DNA from: Corynebacterium glaucum
GTDB taxonomy: Bacteria > Actinomycetota > Actinomycetes > Mycobacteriales > Mycobacteriaceae
Assembly (NCBI RefSeq): GCF_002287505.1
Contig: NZ_CP019688.1
Location: 2,454,660-2,518,659 of the forward strand
Direction of reading: 5' to 3'
DNA: 64,000 nt
The notes beneath the pieces are model-generated. The model did not search any database. It was given only the letters and a program-made list of their open reading frames with translations, and was not told the origin of the DNA. Position 1 is the stretch's first letter; each line of letters opens with the position of its first letter. Made by a program: the position numbers and the translations under genes. This document shows positions 6,937 to 16,378 of this stretch, one piece after another.

Positions 6937-9798
6937 CTACTTCACCACGAGGTTCACCATGCGCCCCGGTACGACGATGGTCTTCACCACGGTCTTGCCC
7001 TCGGTAAGTTCTGCCACGCGCGGGTCGGCCAACGCCACCGCCTCGATCTCGTCCTGGCTGGCCTCGGCCGGCACGTCGACGCGCGCTTTGACTTTACCGT
7101 TGATTTGGACGGGCAGTTCAACGGTGTCATCGACAAGCAATTGCTCATCAAAGGTGGGGAACGGCTCGAACGTGATGGTGCCTTCGTGGCCGAGCTTGGC
7201 CCAGAGCTCCTCAGCGAGGTGGGGGGCAAGCGGGGAGACCATTTGCACGAGAGGGGTGACGGCGTCGCGCGGGGCGCCGGACGGGTAGGTCTTGGTCAGG
7301 TAGTTAACGTACTCGATCAGCTTCGCGGCGACGGTGTTCAGGCGCAGGGCCTCGTAGTCCTCGCGCACGCCGGCGATGGTGCGGTGGAGCTGCTTGGCGT
7401 CGTCGGTGGTCAGATCCGCGTCGGTGACTGCGAGTTCGCCGGTCTCCTCGTTCACTGCGAGGCGCCACAGGCGCTGCAGGAAGCGGTGCGCGCCGACAAC
7501 GTCCTTCGTCGCCCAGGGGCGCGAGGTGTCCAACGGGCCCATCGACATCTCGTACACGCGCAGGGTGTCCGCGCCGTACGCGCTCACCACATCATCCGGC
7601 GCGACGGAGTTCTTCAAAGACTTGCCCATCTTGCCGTACTCGCGGTTGACCTCCTCGCCGCCATAGAAGTACTTGCCGTCGCGCTCTTCCACCTCGGCCG
7701 CCGGCACGTACACACCGCGGGAGTCGGTGTAGGCGTACGCCTGGATGTAGCCCTGGTTGTACAGGCGGCGGTACGGCTCCTGCGAGGTGACAAAACCAAG
7801 GTCATAGAGCACTTTGTGCCAGAAGCGGGCGTAGAGCAGGTGCAGCACCGCATGCTCCACACCGCCCACGTAGAGGTCCACGCCGCCCGGGTCGTTTGCG
7901 CCGTGCTCCTCGGGGCGCGGGCCGGTCCAGTAGCGCTCGTTTTCGATGTTGCAGAATTCGTCGTTATTCGTCGGGTCGATGTAGCGCAGCTGGTACCAGG
8001 AGGAACCGGCCCACTGCGGCATCACGTTGGTGTCGCGGTAGTACTTCTGCGTGCCGTGGCCCAGATCCAGCTCGACCTCGACCCAGTCGGTGGCCTTCGC
8101 CAGCGGGGGAGCGGGCTCGGAATCGGCGTCGTCCGGGTCGAAGGCGACCGGGTTGTAGTCCTCAACCTGCGGCAGCTCCACTGGCAGCATGTCCTCCGGC
8201 AGGCCGTGCGCCTGGCCGTTCTCGTCGTACACAATCGGGAACGGTTCGCCCCAGTAGCGCTGGCGGGCAAACAGCCAATCGCGCAGCTTGTACTGGATCT
8301 TCTCGTCGCCGTGACCGCCCGCCACCAGCCAGTCAATGGCTCGCTCGATCGCCTCAGCCTTGCCCAAACCATTCAGGTCCAGGCCTTCGCTATTCGACGA
8401 ATTAATGTGCGCGGCATCTCCAGTAAACGCAGCTTCGGTGACGTCACCGTCAAGCACCGCCGTAATCGGCAGGCCGAAGACGGTGGCGAACTCGTAGTCG
8501 CGCTCGTCGTGCGCCGGCACCGCCATGATCGCACCCGTGCCGTAGCCGGTGAGCACGTAGTCCGCGATGAACACCGGCACCTGCTCGCCGTTGACCGGGT
8601 TGGTCGCGTACGCGCCCAAGAACACGCCGGTCTTTTCCTTGTTTTCCTGGCGCTCCACATCGGACTTCGCCGCAATCGAGCGCTTGTACGCGTCGACCGC
8701 CTCGCGCGGGGTCGCGGCGCCGTTGGTCCAGCGCGCGTCGGTGCCTTCCGGGTAGGCGTCGGTCAAGAGAGCGTCGACAAGCTCATGCTCCGGAGCAAGC
8801 ACCATGTAGGTGGCGCCGAAGAGGGTGTCCGGGCGGGTGGTGAAGACCTCGATCGGGCCGGCGGCGGACTGGAAGGCAACCTGCGCGCCGCGCGAACGGC
8901 CGATCCAGTTGCGCTGCATCGAGATGACCTTTTCCGGCCAATCCAAAAGCTCAAGGTCGTCGAGCAGGCGGTCGGAGTAGGCGGTGATGCGCATCATCCA
9001 CTGGCGCAGGCGTTTGCGAAAGACCGGGAAGTTGCCGCGCTCCGAACGCCCGTCCGCGGTGACCTCCTCGTTCGCCAGCACCGTGCCTAGGCCGGGGCAC
9101 CAGTTCACCATGGATTCGGAGAGGTAGACCAGGCGAAACTCATCGATCGCCTTGTGCTTCTCCTCGGTGCTCAGCTCGCGGAAGTCGCGGCCGTCCTTGG
9201 TCTTGCGCGCTCCGGTGAGCAGGTCGCGCACCAGCTCCTCGATCGGGCGGGCTTTCTGCTGCTCCTGGTCAAACCACGCGTTATAAATCTGCAGGAAGAT
9301 CCACTGCGTCCACTTGTAAAACTCCGGGTCCGTCGTGGCCACGGAGCGTCGCGGGTCATGGCCCAGGCCCAGCATGGACAGCTGGCGGCGCATGTTGGCA
9401 ATGTTCTGCTCAGTCGTGGTGCGCGGGTGCGTGCCCGTTTGAATCGCGTACTGCTCCGCCGGCAGACCGAAGGCGTCATAACCCAGCGTGTGTAGCACGT
9501 TCTTGCCCAGCATGCGGTTGTAGCGCGCGTACACATCCGTCGCGATGTAGCTCAACGGGTGACCCACGTGCAGGCCCACGCCCGAGGGGTACGGGAACAT
9601 GTCCTGCACGTTGAGCTTGTCGGCGGGCAGCTCCGTCTGGCTGTCTGACGCTTGGGGAGCAAGGTCACCCACCGGGTTCGGAGCGTTGAACGTGCCGTTC
9701 TCGCGCCAATAGCCCTGCCATTTGCCTTCGATATCGTTGGCCAGCTCAGCCGTGTAGCGGTGCGGGTTCGCCGGGGTCGCGGAGTTCGCTTCAGTCAT
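6937..9798 (-). CDS. leuS: Leucyl-tRNA synthetase
   Basis: 953 residues, the length usual for corynebacterial LeuRS. The class I motifs are present: HVGH (HIGH) near residue 80, after PYPSGVGL, and KMGKS (KMSKS) in [10 protein letters not shown] near 730. The CP1 editing domain is marked by the threonine-rich TTRPDTLFG around residue 310. It charges tRNA-Leu in the cytosol and edits misacylated products. I use ATG 9798 ([20 protein letters not shown]); the longer open frame up to 9885 would extend into the upstream palindrome and lacks family similarity. A -10-like TAGACT lies 8 nt upstream, inside a perfect palindrome. Confidence 0.97.
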   Translation of the reverse strand: MTEANSATPANPHRYTAELANDIEGKWQGYWRENGTFNAPNPVGDLAPQASDSQTELPADKLNVQDMFPYPSGVGLHVGHPLSYIATDVYARYNRMLGKNVLHTLGYDAFGLPAEQYAIQTGTHPRTTTEQNIANMRRQLSMLGLGHDPRRSVATTDPEFYKWTQWIFLQIYNAWFDQEQQKARPIEELVRDLLTGARKTKDGRDFRELSTEEKHKAIDEFRLVYLSESMVNWCPGLGTVLANEEVTADGRSERGNFPVFRKRLRQWMMRITAYSDRLLDDLELLDWPEKVISMQRNWIGRSRGAQVAFQSAAGPIEVFTTRPDTLFGATYMVLAPEHELVDALLTDAYPEGTDARWTNGAATPREAVDAYKRSIAAKSDVERQENKEKTGVFLGAYATNPVNGEQVPVFIADYVLTGYGTGAIMAVPAHDERDYEFATVFGLPITAVLDGDVTEAAFTGDAAHINSSNSEGLDLNGLGKAEAIERAIDWLVAGGHGDEKIQYKLRDWLFARQRYWGEPFPIVYDENGQAHGLPEDMLPVELPQVEDYNPVAFDPDDADSEPAPPLAKATDWVEVELDLGHGTQKYYRDTNVMPQWAGSSWYQLRYIDPTNNDEFCNIENERYWTGPRPEEHGANDPGGVDLYVGGVEHAVLHLLYARFWHKVLYDLGFVTSQEPYRRLYNQGYIQAYAYTDSRGVYVPAAEVEERDGKYFYGGEEVNREYGKMGKSLKNSVAPDDVVSAYGADTLRVYEMSMGPLDTSRPWATKDVVGAHRFLQRLWRLAVNEETGELAVTDADLTTDDAKQLHRTIAGVREDYEALRLNTVAAKLIEYVNYLTKTYPSGAPRDAVTPLVQMVSPLAPHLAEELWAKLGHEGTITFEPFPTFDEQLLVDDTVELPVQINGKVKARVDVPAEASQDEIEAVALADPRVAELTEGKTVVKTIVVPGRMVNLVVK

Positions 9799-9800
9799 GG

Positions 9801-9813
9801 TTAGACAGTCTAA
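9801..9813. promoter_or_regulatory. Palindrome TTAGACAGTCTAA overlapping the leuS -10
   Basis: Perfect 13-bp palindrome (6-bp arms around one base) 2 nt before the leuS start. It contains TAGACT on the leuS strand, so it could be promoter, operator or both. Confidence 0.4.
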
Positions 9814-9983
9814 TAGGGCATCGTTTGTCACGGTCGCAGGGAGCTTTTGCTTATCCGACGCCTCGTTCACCCCGCCAAGGTGCACCCCTAACGCCCGAGC
9901 GACTGGGGGAGATATGGAAGGTGTGGGTCGTTACCGCCCACAGCACTCGTCCTCAGCATTCGTCCCCAACTGAAAGTGCCTTA

Positions 9984-10313
9984 ATGCTCATGTTCACCCG
10001 CAAACGTCTTGCCCCCGCCTGCATTGCAGTTGCCGTCGCTAGCGCCGCCATCGTCGCACCTGCCGCCAACGCTGTCGAACTTCAGGTTGAAACCCGCAGC
10101 GGGCATTCCCTCAACGCCGTTGAGCTCAGCTCCGCGCTCATCCAGCCGTACAAGGACCTTTCGTCCCTCGGGTCGTCGGAATACTTCTTCCCCAGCCCGG
10201 AGAACCGCACCCCTGGGAACCCGGGCCTGCTCTCGTCGACTTTGGGGAGCATCGTCAACCTCGTCCTGCCGTTCTACGCGCTCTTTGAACTCACCGGATC
10301 GTCGATTAAGTAG
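9984..10313 (+). CDS. Small secreted protein with an SSxxFFP motif
   Basis: 109 residues (107 if ATG 9990 is used). A signal peptide is clear: KRLAP, a hydrophobic run, then a likely cut after PAANA. The mature part carries SLGSSEYFFPSPENRT and ends with a hydrophobic stretch (LGSIVNLVLPFYALFELTG). The same arrangement, with SSNTFFFPRTEHLT and a C-terminal hydrophobic segment, is found in the small protein at 11918-12238, on the other side of the DcuC-like carrier. No family is recognised. A weak GAAAG precedes ATG 9984 by 7 nt. Confidence 0.65.
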   Translation: MLMFTRKRLAPACIAVAVASAAIVAPAANAVELQVETRSGHSLNAVELSSALIQPYKDLSSLGSSEYFFPSPENRTPGNPGLLSSTLGSIVNLVLPFYALFELTGSSIK

Positions 10314-10403
10314 TCGCTCTAGCACTAGATCCACGAAGGCGACATTGTTCACATATCCGCGAAATCGCTGCGATAGATGAAACCTTCGGGCGATATTTAA
10401 AGC

Positions 10404-11828
10404 ATGCTTTATGTATTGCTCGCGGTCGTGGCGATTGCTGCGGTCGGTTACTTCATCTACAAAAAGGTGCACGCGGCCTCGGCAATCTTCGCCGTGGGCG
10501 TGCTGCTGCTCATGATCGCCGCGGCGACCGGCCGCGTGACCCTTTCTACTCAGGACATCGAGTCCAGCGGCAACGCGTTTTACGACGAGCTGCTGATCAT
10601 CGAGTCCCTGTTCAAGTCCCGCTTCTCCGGCACCGGCATGGCGATCATGGTGCTCTTCGGCTTCGTCGGCTACATGCGCCACATCGGTGCTGACGCGAAG
10701 ACCGTGGTTGCGCTGTCCCAGCCGCTACGGCGCTTCGAAGGCTCGTACTGGCTGGTGCCCGTCGGGTTTGCGGTAGGCACGTTGTTGTCCTTGGTCGTGC
10801 CGTCGGCAAGCGCTCTGTCCCTGCTGCTAGTGGCGACGCTGATGCCTGCGCTGATTGCTGCTGGCCTGACTCCGCTGACGGTGGGCGCGATTGTGGTGAC
10901 TTCCTCGACGATTGCGCCCTCGCCGCTCGAGGCTGGCCTGATTCAAGGTGCCGACCTGGTGGGGATGACGGTGACGGAGTTCACCTTCGGCAACGTGGCG
11001 TATGCGACGGTGCCGGCGCTGATTGTTGTCGCGTTCACGCACATGTGGTGGCAGCGGCGTTGCGATCTTCGCGATGTGGCGAAGGTGACCGCCGCGACCA
11101 CTGCCGGAGAGGTGGAGGAAGCGAAGGAGAGCGAATCCGATAGGCGCATCCAGGAAGCCGTGGAGCGCGCCGAGGGCCTGCCCGGCTTCTACGCGCTGCT
11201 GCCGCTGTTGCCGCTTTTGCTCATCGTGATCTCCGCGATCCTGAACCGGATGGGCGTGGTGGGTTTCGAGGCCGACATTCTGCCGGTGACCGTGGTGTCG
11301 CTGATGGTGACCATGATCATCGAGGCGATCCGGCTGCGAAACGTCACCGAAGCGGTCGATGCGCTCCAGGACTTCTTCAAAGGTCTGGGCGAAGGCGCCG
11401 CCGGCGTGGTCTCGCTGATCGTCGCCGCGGCGATTCTGGTGGAGGGCATCACGCAGATGGGCGTGATCGACGCGCTGACCAGTCTTGCGCAGGCGTCGTC
11501 GGGCGCGGCGGCGCTGATGGTGATCGTTTTCGTGCTGGCTACCGGCTTGATGGCGGTGCTCACCGGCTCCGGTGTGGCACCGTACTTCGCGTTCTCCGAG
11601 ATGGTGCCAGGCTTGGCTGCAGAATCCGCTGTGCACGCGCCGCAGATGCTCGCGTCTATTTGGTCCGCCTCGAATCTGATGCGCCAGGCTTCGCCGGTGA
11701 ACGCCGCGGTGCTCATCGTCTCCGGCGCGCTGAAGATCAACCCGGTTGAACTGGTCCGACGCACGTTCGTGCCCATGCTCGTCGGCACGATCAGCGCAGT
11801 CATCTTCGCGTTCTTGTTGATCGGTTAA
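10404..11828 (+). CDS. DcuC-family C4-dicarboxylate carrier
   Basis: 474 residues with about 12 membrane helices and a central soluble loop (about residues 225-260). The segments VGFAVGTLLSLVVPSASALSLLL and GSGVAPYFAFSEMVPGLA fit the DcuC/ion-transporter superfamily, whose characterised member exports succinate during anaerobic growth; the substrate here is inferred. The start ATG 10404 follows GATATTTAAAGC, either a leaderless -10 (GATATT, 6 nt spacing) or a weak AAAG ribosome site. It lies between two small secreted proteins that share a motif, which suggests a functional group. Confidence 0.75.
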   Translation: MLYVLLAVVAIAAVGYFIYKKVHAASAIFAVGVLLLMIAAATGRVTLSTQDIESSGNAFYDELLIIESLFKSRFSGTGMAIMVLFGFVGYMRHIGADAKTVVALSQPLRRFEGSYWLVPVGFAVGTLLSLVVPSASALSLLLVATLMPALIAAGLTPLTVGAIVVTSSTIAPSPLEAGLIQGADLVGMTVTEFTFGNVAYATVPALIVVAFTHMWWQRRCDLRDVAKVTAATTAGEVEEAKESESDRRIQEAVERAEGLPGFYALLPLLPLLLIVISAILNRMGVVGFEADILPVTVVSLMVTMIIEAIRLRNVTEAVDALQDFFKGLGEGAAGVVSLIVAAAILVEGITQMGVIDALTSLAQASSGAAALMVIVFVLATGLMAVLTGSGVAPYFAFSEMVPGLAAESAVHAPQMLASIWSASNLMRQASPVNAAVLIVSGALKINPVELVRRTFVPMLVGTISAVIFAFLLIG

Positions 11829-11917
11829 GCGCGTTGACTCGGGCGGGGGTTGGTAACGGCGGGTTACCTTATGAGAGATATAAGAACTGTCACCGTCCGA
11901 GGAACCTAGGAGACCCC

Positions 11918-12238
11918 ATGCGCACCAACACCCGAACCGGCCGCGTTGGCATTCTCGCCGCCGCCGTCACGCTGACCGCCACTTCGATTGCCGCCACCAC
12001 CCCGGCAATGGCAGACAACGCTCCGACGTACACCGTGAAAGAAACGAAGAGCCCGTTCGACGAGCATGCGGGCCCGCTGTCGTCCAACACCTTCTTCTTC
12101 CCCAGGACTGAGCACCTCACGGAGCAGGAAAAAACCACGATTGCCGTCCAACCGCTATCATCCCGGTACCTGCTTTTCACCGGCCGCCTCGCGATGTTGC
12201 TCGCGCCGATCGCGTGGCTGAGCTCGCTGGGCCGCTAG
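11918..12238 (+). CDS. Small secreted protein, relative of the 9984-10313 product
   Basis: 106 residues. The signal peptide runs from RTGRVG through a long hydrophobic stretch to a likely cut after PAMA. The mature part has PLSSNTFFFPRTEHLT and a C-terminal hydrophobic segment (LAMLLAPIAWLSSLG). The start is set by TAGGAG 7 nt before ATG 11918; the longer open frame to 11834 lacks such a site. Its TAG stop and the TAG of the converging fic gene share the palindrome CTAG at 12235-12238. Function unknown. Confidence 0.7.
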   Translation: MRTNTRTGRVGILAAAVTLTATSIAATTPAMADNAPTYTVKETKSPFDEHAGPLSSNTFFFPRTEHLTEQEKTTIAVQPLSSRYLLFTGRLAMLLAPIAWLSSLGR

Positions 12239-13398
12239 CTCCGTCTCACGGCAGCGAACTCGTCCAACAGCTCGAGAACATCGGGGGAGCGCCAAGCCCT
12301 CCGCCGCCGATCCAACTGCCCACCAATAACGATGCCGTCGGCCTCGAGGCGCTCGAGAGCGTTGCGGGCAGTTTCTACCGACGCGTCGAACTCCTCAGCA
12401 ACCACCGCCGCAGTGAGAATCGGGCGTTGCACAAGCAGGTCGAGCACCTGCCATGCGAGGGCGTCGGCGCGCGCGGTGAGCTGGCCGTTCCATTCGTCGC
12501 GCACGTCGATCAGCTCGTTCGCAAGCCATGTTCCGCGTTCGGTAGCCGCCAGCGCGCTGCGGGCGAATAGCGCCACCACCGGCCCAACGTCCCCATCCCG
12601 GTACGCGCTCAGCGTGTCAAAGTAGCCGGCAGTATCGGAGAGCAACCCCACCGATATCGGTAGCGCCGCAGAAGTAGTAATGCTGCGGTCACGCAGGATC
12701 ACATGTATCAGCGCCCGACCGGTGCGCCCGTTTCCGTCGGCAAACGGGTGGATGGTCTCAAACTGTGCATGCGCAACCGCCGCCTGCACCAAAGCCGGCA
12801 GGTCATCGCGCTGCATGAAGCGCTCGAGATCGCGCATTGCATCCGCCAGACGGGTGTGATGCGGAGGTACGAAATCCGCATCACCCGGGTGCAGATCGCT
12901 CCCGCCGATCCACACTTGCTGCTCACGGAACTTGCCCGCGATCTCCGGAGCTGACTCTTCCAGCAGCACGCGGTGCATCCCCAGTATCGATTCAAGCGAC
13001 GGCACACCTAGATCCACCGCCTCCGCCATCTGCCGAGTATTCGCCGCAATGAGTCCAGCGTTGCCACTGGCGCGAACGGTCATTTCCGCCTCAAGCACCT
13101 TCCGCGCTGACGAGGTCAGCTGCTCAATCCGGCTCGAAGCGACAGATTCGCTGCGAAGCAGTAGGGGAGTAAACGGCAGCAGGCGATGCGCCTCCGTCGC
13201 ATCGAAGCGCACTACCTCAACGGTCGCCCGCTCCACCAAAGCAAGGGTTTCCTGGGACAGCTCAAGGGGCAGTTCGCTTATCGACGGCACCTTTGCAGCG
13301 CCATACTCACGAGGTTGCGTCTTAGCAGCCCGGCGCGAAAGCGGCTGCGCAGACGGTGTCCACGGCAGCGTTTCGTATTGGATTGCGGGCCAACTCAT
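12235..13398 (-). CDS. Fic-domain protein (probable AMPylator, class II)
   Basis: 387 residues. The catalytic loop HPFADGNGRTGR (about residue 215) matches HxFx(D/E)GNGRxxR, including the His that activates the target hydroxyl. Upstream, SSRIEQL near residue 90 matches the class II inhibitory helix (S/T)xxxE(G/N), with Gln replacing the usual Gly/Asn. A C-terminal winged-helix-like region (LDLLVQRPILTAAVVAEEFD) is typical of large chromosomal Fic proteins. Such enzymes transfer AMP to proteins; the target is unknown. A -10 TAAGGT (13410-13405) 6 nt before the ATG makes it leaderless, and a large inverted repeat lies just upstream. Confidence 0.88.
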   Translation of the reverse strand: MSWPAIQYETLPWTPSAQPLSRRAAKTQPREYGAAKVPSISELPLELSQETLALVERATVEVVRFDATEAHRLLPFTPLLLRSESVASSRIEQLTSSARKVLEAEMTVRASGNAGLIAANTRQMAEAVDLGVPSLESILGMHRVLLEESAPEIAGKFREQQVWIGGSDLHPGDADFVPPHHTRLADAMRDLERFMQRDDLPALVQAAVAHAQFETIHPFADGNGRTGRALIHVILRDRSITTSAALPISVGLLSDTAGYFDTLSAYRDGDVGPVVALFARSALAATERGTWLANELIDVRDEWNGQLTARADALAWQVLDLLVQRPILTAAVVAEEFDASVETARNALERLEADGIVIGGQLDRRRRAWRSPDVLELLDEFAAVRRS

Positions 13399-13431
13399 GC
13401 CTTTACCTTAGCGCGAGAGCGAAAGTTCACG

Positions 13432-13471
13432 CCTTAAGTTTGATGTAGTCATCGCTTGACCAAACTTAAGG
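13432..13471. promoter_or_regulatory. 11-bp perfect inverted repeat upstream of fic
   Basis: CCTTAAGTTTG (13432-13442) and CAAACTTAAGG (13461-13471) are exact inverted copies separated by 18 bp. They cover the expected -35 region of fic (start 13398). There is no T-run on either side, so an operator is likelier than a terminator. Confidence 0.5.
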
Positions 13472-13551
13472 ACTTATCTTTGGCCCATTAGTCTGAACAC
13501 GAAACTTATGAGCGCCGGACTCAGTCCCCAGATCGCCCTCATCGCCCCTTG

Positions 13552-15717
13552 CTAGATCCGCAGGAAGTTGCGCAGCTGAGCAGCGAGTGCAGAGAGGGCA
13601 CCACCGAGGACCCCAATGATCTGGGAGATGATCGCGCCGACACCGGACAGGAACTTTGAACTCCCCGCAGTAGTAGTCGGTTCAGCCGGCGCGGACGAAG
13701 CAGACGGCGTGGACGAAGCGGGTGCGTCGGTGGTTGGCGCGGTCTTCGGTGCGCGGGCGGTAAGCCACTGATCCTCACCGATCGGGCGATCCACAATGCG
13801 GATCTCACCGATACTGCCGAACCAGCCGTCTTCCATCTCGTCTTCCCACGCGGAGGTGCCGAGCAGCCACTTGTACTCCTCGCCCGCCATGCCGATTGGG
13901 CCGTAGCCGTCGCGAAGAATCGGGGAGCCGTCGACGTACATGGTTACCGACTTGTTCTTCGGGTCGTTTACCACTGCGACGTGCATCCACTCGCCCTTCG
14001 GCACCTCGTGGGTCCAGTTGGAGAAGCCCTTGCCGTTCTCACCGAGGGAGTACCAGCGCAGCTCACGCAGGTTGGAGACGCCGAGCATCTGGATCGGGTC
14101 GCCGTCCGGCTCGTTCGGGTTGACCTTGGTGCCGGAAGCGTCGCGGATCAGGGCGTTGGACCAGCCGTTGTCGTCGCCGTCGAAGTCCTTGTCCAGTTTC
14201 AGGAAGGCCTCCATGGTGTAGCCGTTCTCGAAGTTCATCGAGTTGATCTTCGCGCCTGTGGCGGTCTCGAACCAGGCGACGGCACTCTTGGCGCTCGGCT
14301 CGGCGAACTTCAGGGAACCGGAGTCGGAGGACAGCGGGTGGATGTCGGTGGAGTAGGTGACCAGGTTGTCGGAGACTCCTGCGCGGTGCTTCACACGGGT
14401 CATATCCTGGCCGCTTTCGACGTCCGGGATGACGGAACCGGCCGGGGCGGCCTGGCCGTCGTTAAGCAATTGCCCCTCGAAGGTGGTGCGACCTGGCCGC
14501 CAGTGCACCGCTGTGCCCTCGACCTTGACATAGTCGTCCGGGCCGGCAGGCTTTTCAGTCTCCGTGATGGTGTAGGGGGTGTAGCCCTTGGAGACGGTGT
14601 CACGCAGGACGGCGCTGTAGTTCGGGTCGTTTTCATCGCCCTTGGTCCAGGCTTCGTTGAAGCCGGCGAAGCGGGCATCGAAGTCGATGTCGATCGCGTA
14701 GGAATCGCCGCTGCCCTCCGGGAGGAGGTGGTCGAACGCGGTGAGCTTGGCGCTGTCCTTCTGCTGGACCCACGGCGAGAACGCGGTCATCTCGAGCTGG
14801 TTGTTGGTCAGGTCGAACTGCAGCAGGCCCATGAGGCCGTTCCCGCCGAGGTAGGCCATCTGGTAATCCTGCAGGATGTTGATCACGTCGTGACCAGCGT
14901 CGTTGGTGGTGACGTGGTAGCCGGCGCCGTGGTGGTGGCCGGCGATGGTGAGGAAGATCTGGTCGTTCTTGCGAATCAGCGTGTCCCACAGGTGCTGGCC
15001 GTACTCCTCGGTGAAGTAGGTGGAGCCGTCGCCGCTAATGCCCGTGATCTCGTGCGCCGTGAGGATGACGGGCAGCGTCGGGTGGGCGTCAATGACTTCC
15101 TGGGCCCACGCGAGGGTGTCGTCGTTGGCGCGGAATCCGAGCGCGAGGACGACGTACTCCTGGCCCTCGGCCTCGAAGATATGGTACTCCGAGTCGACCG
15201 TCTGGCCTGGGAACTTGTAGTCCTTGCCGCCGGCGTAGACGTCGGTGGACTGGTGGCGACCCTTGAAGGTGGACAGCTGCTCTGCGCGGGAGACAGGGAA
15301 GTAGGTCTCGAACGCGGAGGCGCCGCCGAGCATCGCGTAATCGTGGTTGCCCGGCAGCACGGAGTAGTCCAGGTTGGCCTGGTCCAGCACGGCCATGGCG
15401 CGGTCGGCGATGTCCCAGCTTGCGAGGTCCTCCGGCTGATCCACCAGGTCACCGAGGTGGGTGACAAACTCGGTACCGAGGGCCTCGTGGTTGTCGGCGA
15501 GGAACTTGGTCTGCACGTCGAACGGGTTGGAACCGTAGCGGGAGCCGAAGATGTCGCCCGCGGCTTCGGTGCCGTAGCGGGCGTAGAACTGGGTATCCGG
15601 CATGACGCCAAGGGTGAAACGGGAAGCGAGATCGTCTGCCGCGGCGACGGGCAGCGGCAGCTGGGTCAGCGGGGTGAGCAGGGCAAGAGTGGTGAGGGCG
15701 GCAACTGGTTTACGCAT
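13552..15717 (-). CDS. Secreted metallophosphoesterase with LamG-like domain
   Basis: 721 residues. There is a signal peptide at 1-26 (cut near AAA-DD). A calcineurin-like phosphoesterase follows (about 35-310) with the metal-ligand blocks PDTQF, GDLVD, GNHD, TAHE and GHHHG. A concanavalin/LamG-like domain (about 450-640; NSMNFENGYTMEAFLKL, then WMHVAVVNDPKNKSVTMYVDG) is next, then a Pro/Ser/Thr-rich linker and a hydrophobic C-terminal helix. It probably hydrolyses phosphoesters at the cell surface. AAGGA precedes ATG 15717. The 590-residue open frame on the opposite strand is a shadow of this high-GC gene. Confidence 0.85.
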   Translation of the reverse strand: MRKPVAALTTLALLTPLTQLPLPVAAADDLASRFTLGVMPDTQFYARYGTEAAGDIFGSRYGSNPFDVQTKFLADNHEALGTEFVTHLGDLVDQPEDLASWDIADRAMAVLDQANLDYSVLPGNHDYAMLGGASAFETYFPVSRAEQLSTFKGRHQSTDVYAGGKDYKFPGQTVDSEYHIFEAEGQEYVVLALGFRANDDTLAWAQEVIDAHPTLPVILTAHEITGISGDGSTYFTEEYGQHLWDTLIRKNDQIFLTIAGHHHGAGYHVTTNDAGHDVINILQDYQMAYLGGNGLMGLLQFDLTNNQLEMTAFSPWVQQKDSAKLTAFDHLLPEGSGDSYAIDIDFDARFAGFNEAWTKGDENDPNYSAVLRDTVSKGYTPYTITETEKPAGPDDYVKVEGTAVHWRPGRTTFEGQLLNDGQAAPAGSVIPDVESGQDMTRVKHRAGVSDNLVTYSTDIHPLSSDSGSLKFAEPSAKSAVAWFETATGAKINSMNFENGYTMEAFLKLDKDFDGDDNGWSNALIRDASGTKVNPNEPDGDPIQMLGVSNLRELRWYSLGENGKGFSNWTHEVPKGEWMHVAVVNDPKNKSVTMYVDGSPILRDGYGPIGMAGEEYKWLLGTSAWEDEMEDGWFGSIGEIRIVDRPIGEDQWLTARAPKTAPTTDAPASSTPSASSAPAEPTTTAGSSKFLSGVGAIISQIIGVLGGALSALAAQLRNFLRI

Positions 15718-15828
15718 GAGAGTCCTTCGCGGTTGCGGTGCGGGCGCGGGTAGTGCGGGTGCGGTGGGGATGCTGCGCCGCCGACGATAATCCTCGCAGG
15801 TTTCTTTTACGTAAATTTCATGTGAAGC

Positions 15829-16359
15829 CTAGATTTGCTGCACTTCCACCCACTCCACAATCGGGTCGAGCCTGGCGAAGTCAACCCGATCGATGTCCTT
15901 GCCGTAGGAGTCGATCATGTTGCGCTCGTTTTCGTTCTTGCGCGGCTTCATCTTCACCGCGGTGATCAGCCCGCGCATCACGTTGCGGTGCGCGGCAGAC
16001 AGTTCCGAGTAGTTCAGCCGCCCCGGCAGGTAGAACCGCGTCACGGAATCGGCCAGATCGCCGAGTAGGCCGCCGGTGGGGTCGGCCGTGGTCACGAAGT
16101 CGTCGATAGTCATGCCTGTTGTGGCGACGGCGGCCGGGCGGTTGCGCAATGCCTCACTGCCCAGCGAGCGTACGAACTTCACGCCCTCATGCATGGGGCC
16201 GTGCGCCGGCGCGAGCACCACAATCGGACCCGCGGCGGTACCGGCGCTGACCTCCCCGGCCTCGGCGATCGGCACCGCATCTACGCCGACCCGGCGCGCC
16301 AACTCCTCGGCGTATTGCTTGGTGGAACCGTAGGTGCTGGCGTAGTAAATGCTGGTCAT
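15829..16359 (-). CDS. Flavodoxin-domain protein (HemG-like)
   Basis: 176 residues. The N-terminal IYYASTYGSTKQYAEELARRVG is an FMN phosphate-binding loop of flavodoxins (T-x-(T/S)-x-x-T-like, here STYGSTKQ). AGPIVVLAPAHGPMHEGVKFV and the late LPGRLNYSELSAAHRNVMRGL resemble the flavodoxin group that includes protoporphyrinogen oxidase HemG. Its redox partner is unknown. The start ATG 16359 follows CACAAT with 6 nt spacing, a weak leaderless promoter; longer open frames run into the upstream permease gene. A perfect inverted repeat touches the start codon. Confidence 0.7.
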   Translation of the reverse strand: MTSIYYASTYGSTKQYAEELARRVGVDAVPIAEAGEVSAGTAAGPIVVLAPAHGPMHEGVKFVRSLGSEALRNRPAAVATTGMTIDDFVTTADPTGGLLGDLADSVTRFYLPGRLNYSELSAAHRNVMRGLITAVKMKPRKNENERNMIDSYGKDIDRVDFARLDPIVEWVEVQQI

Positions 16360-16376
16360 GGTGCCATTGTGGCACC
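16360..16376. promoter_or_regulatory. Inverted repeat GGTGCCA-TTG-TGGCACC at the flavodoxin start
   Basis: Seven-bp perfect arms with a 3-bp centre fill the gap between the permease stop and the flavodoxin ATG. With no T-run, an operator or a structured intercistronic element is likelier than a terminator. Confidence 0.45.
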
Positions 16377-16378
16377 TG

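Noticed and set aside
6913..9090. 725-residue open frame antisense to leuS
   Set aside because: leuS is certain; the antisense frame is low in Lys/Asn/Tyr and has no motif or promoter.
12235..12238. Shared CTAG stop of two converging genes as a regulatory site
   Set aside because: A 4-bp overlap of convergent TAG stops is simple packing; nothing else supports a function.
13981..15753. 590-residue open frame on the + strand opposite the metallophosphoesterase
   Set aside because: It is the antisense shadow of a high-GC gene: Val/Gly/Leu-rich, no ribosome site, no domain, while the opposite frame has a signal peptide and a full catalytic site.
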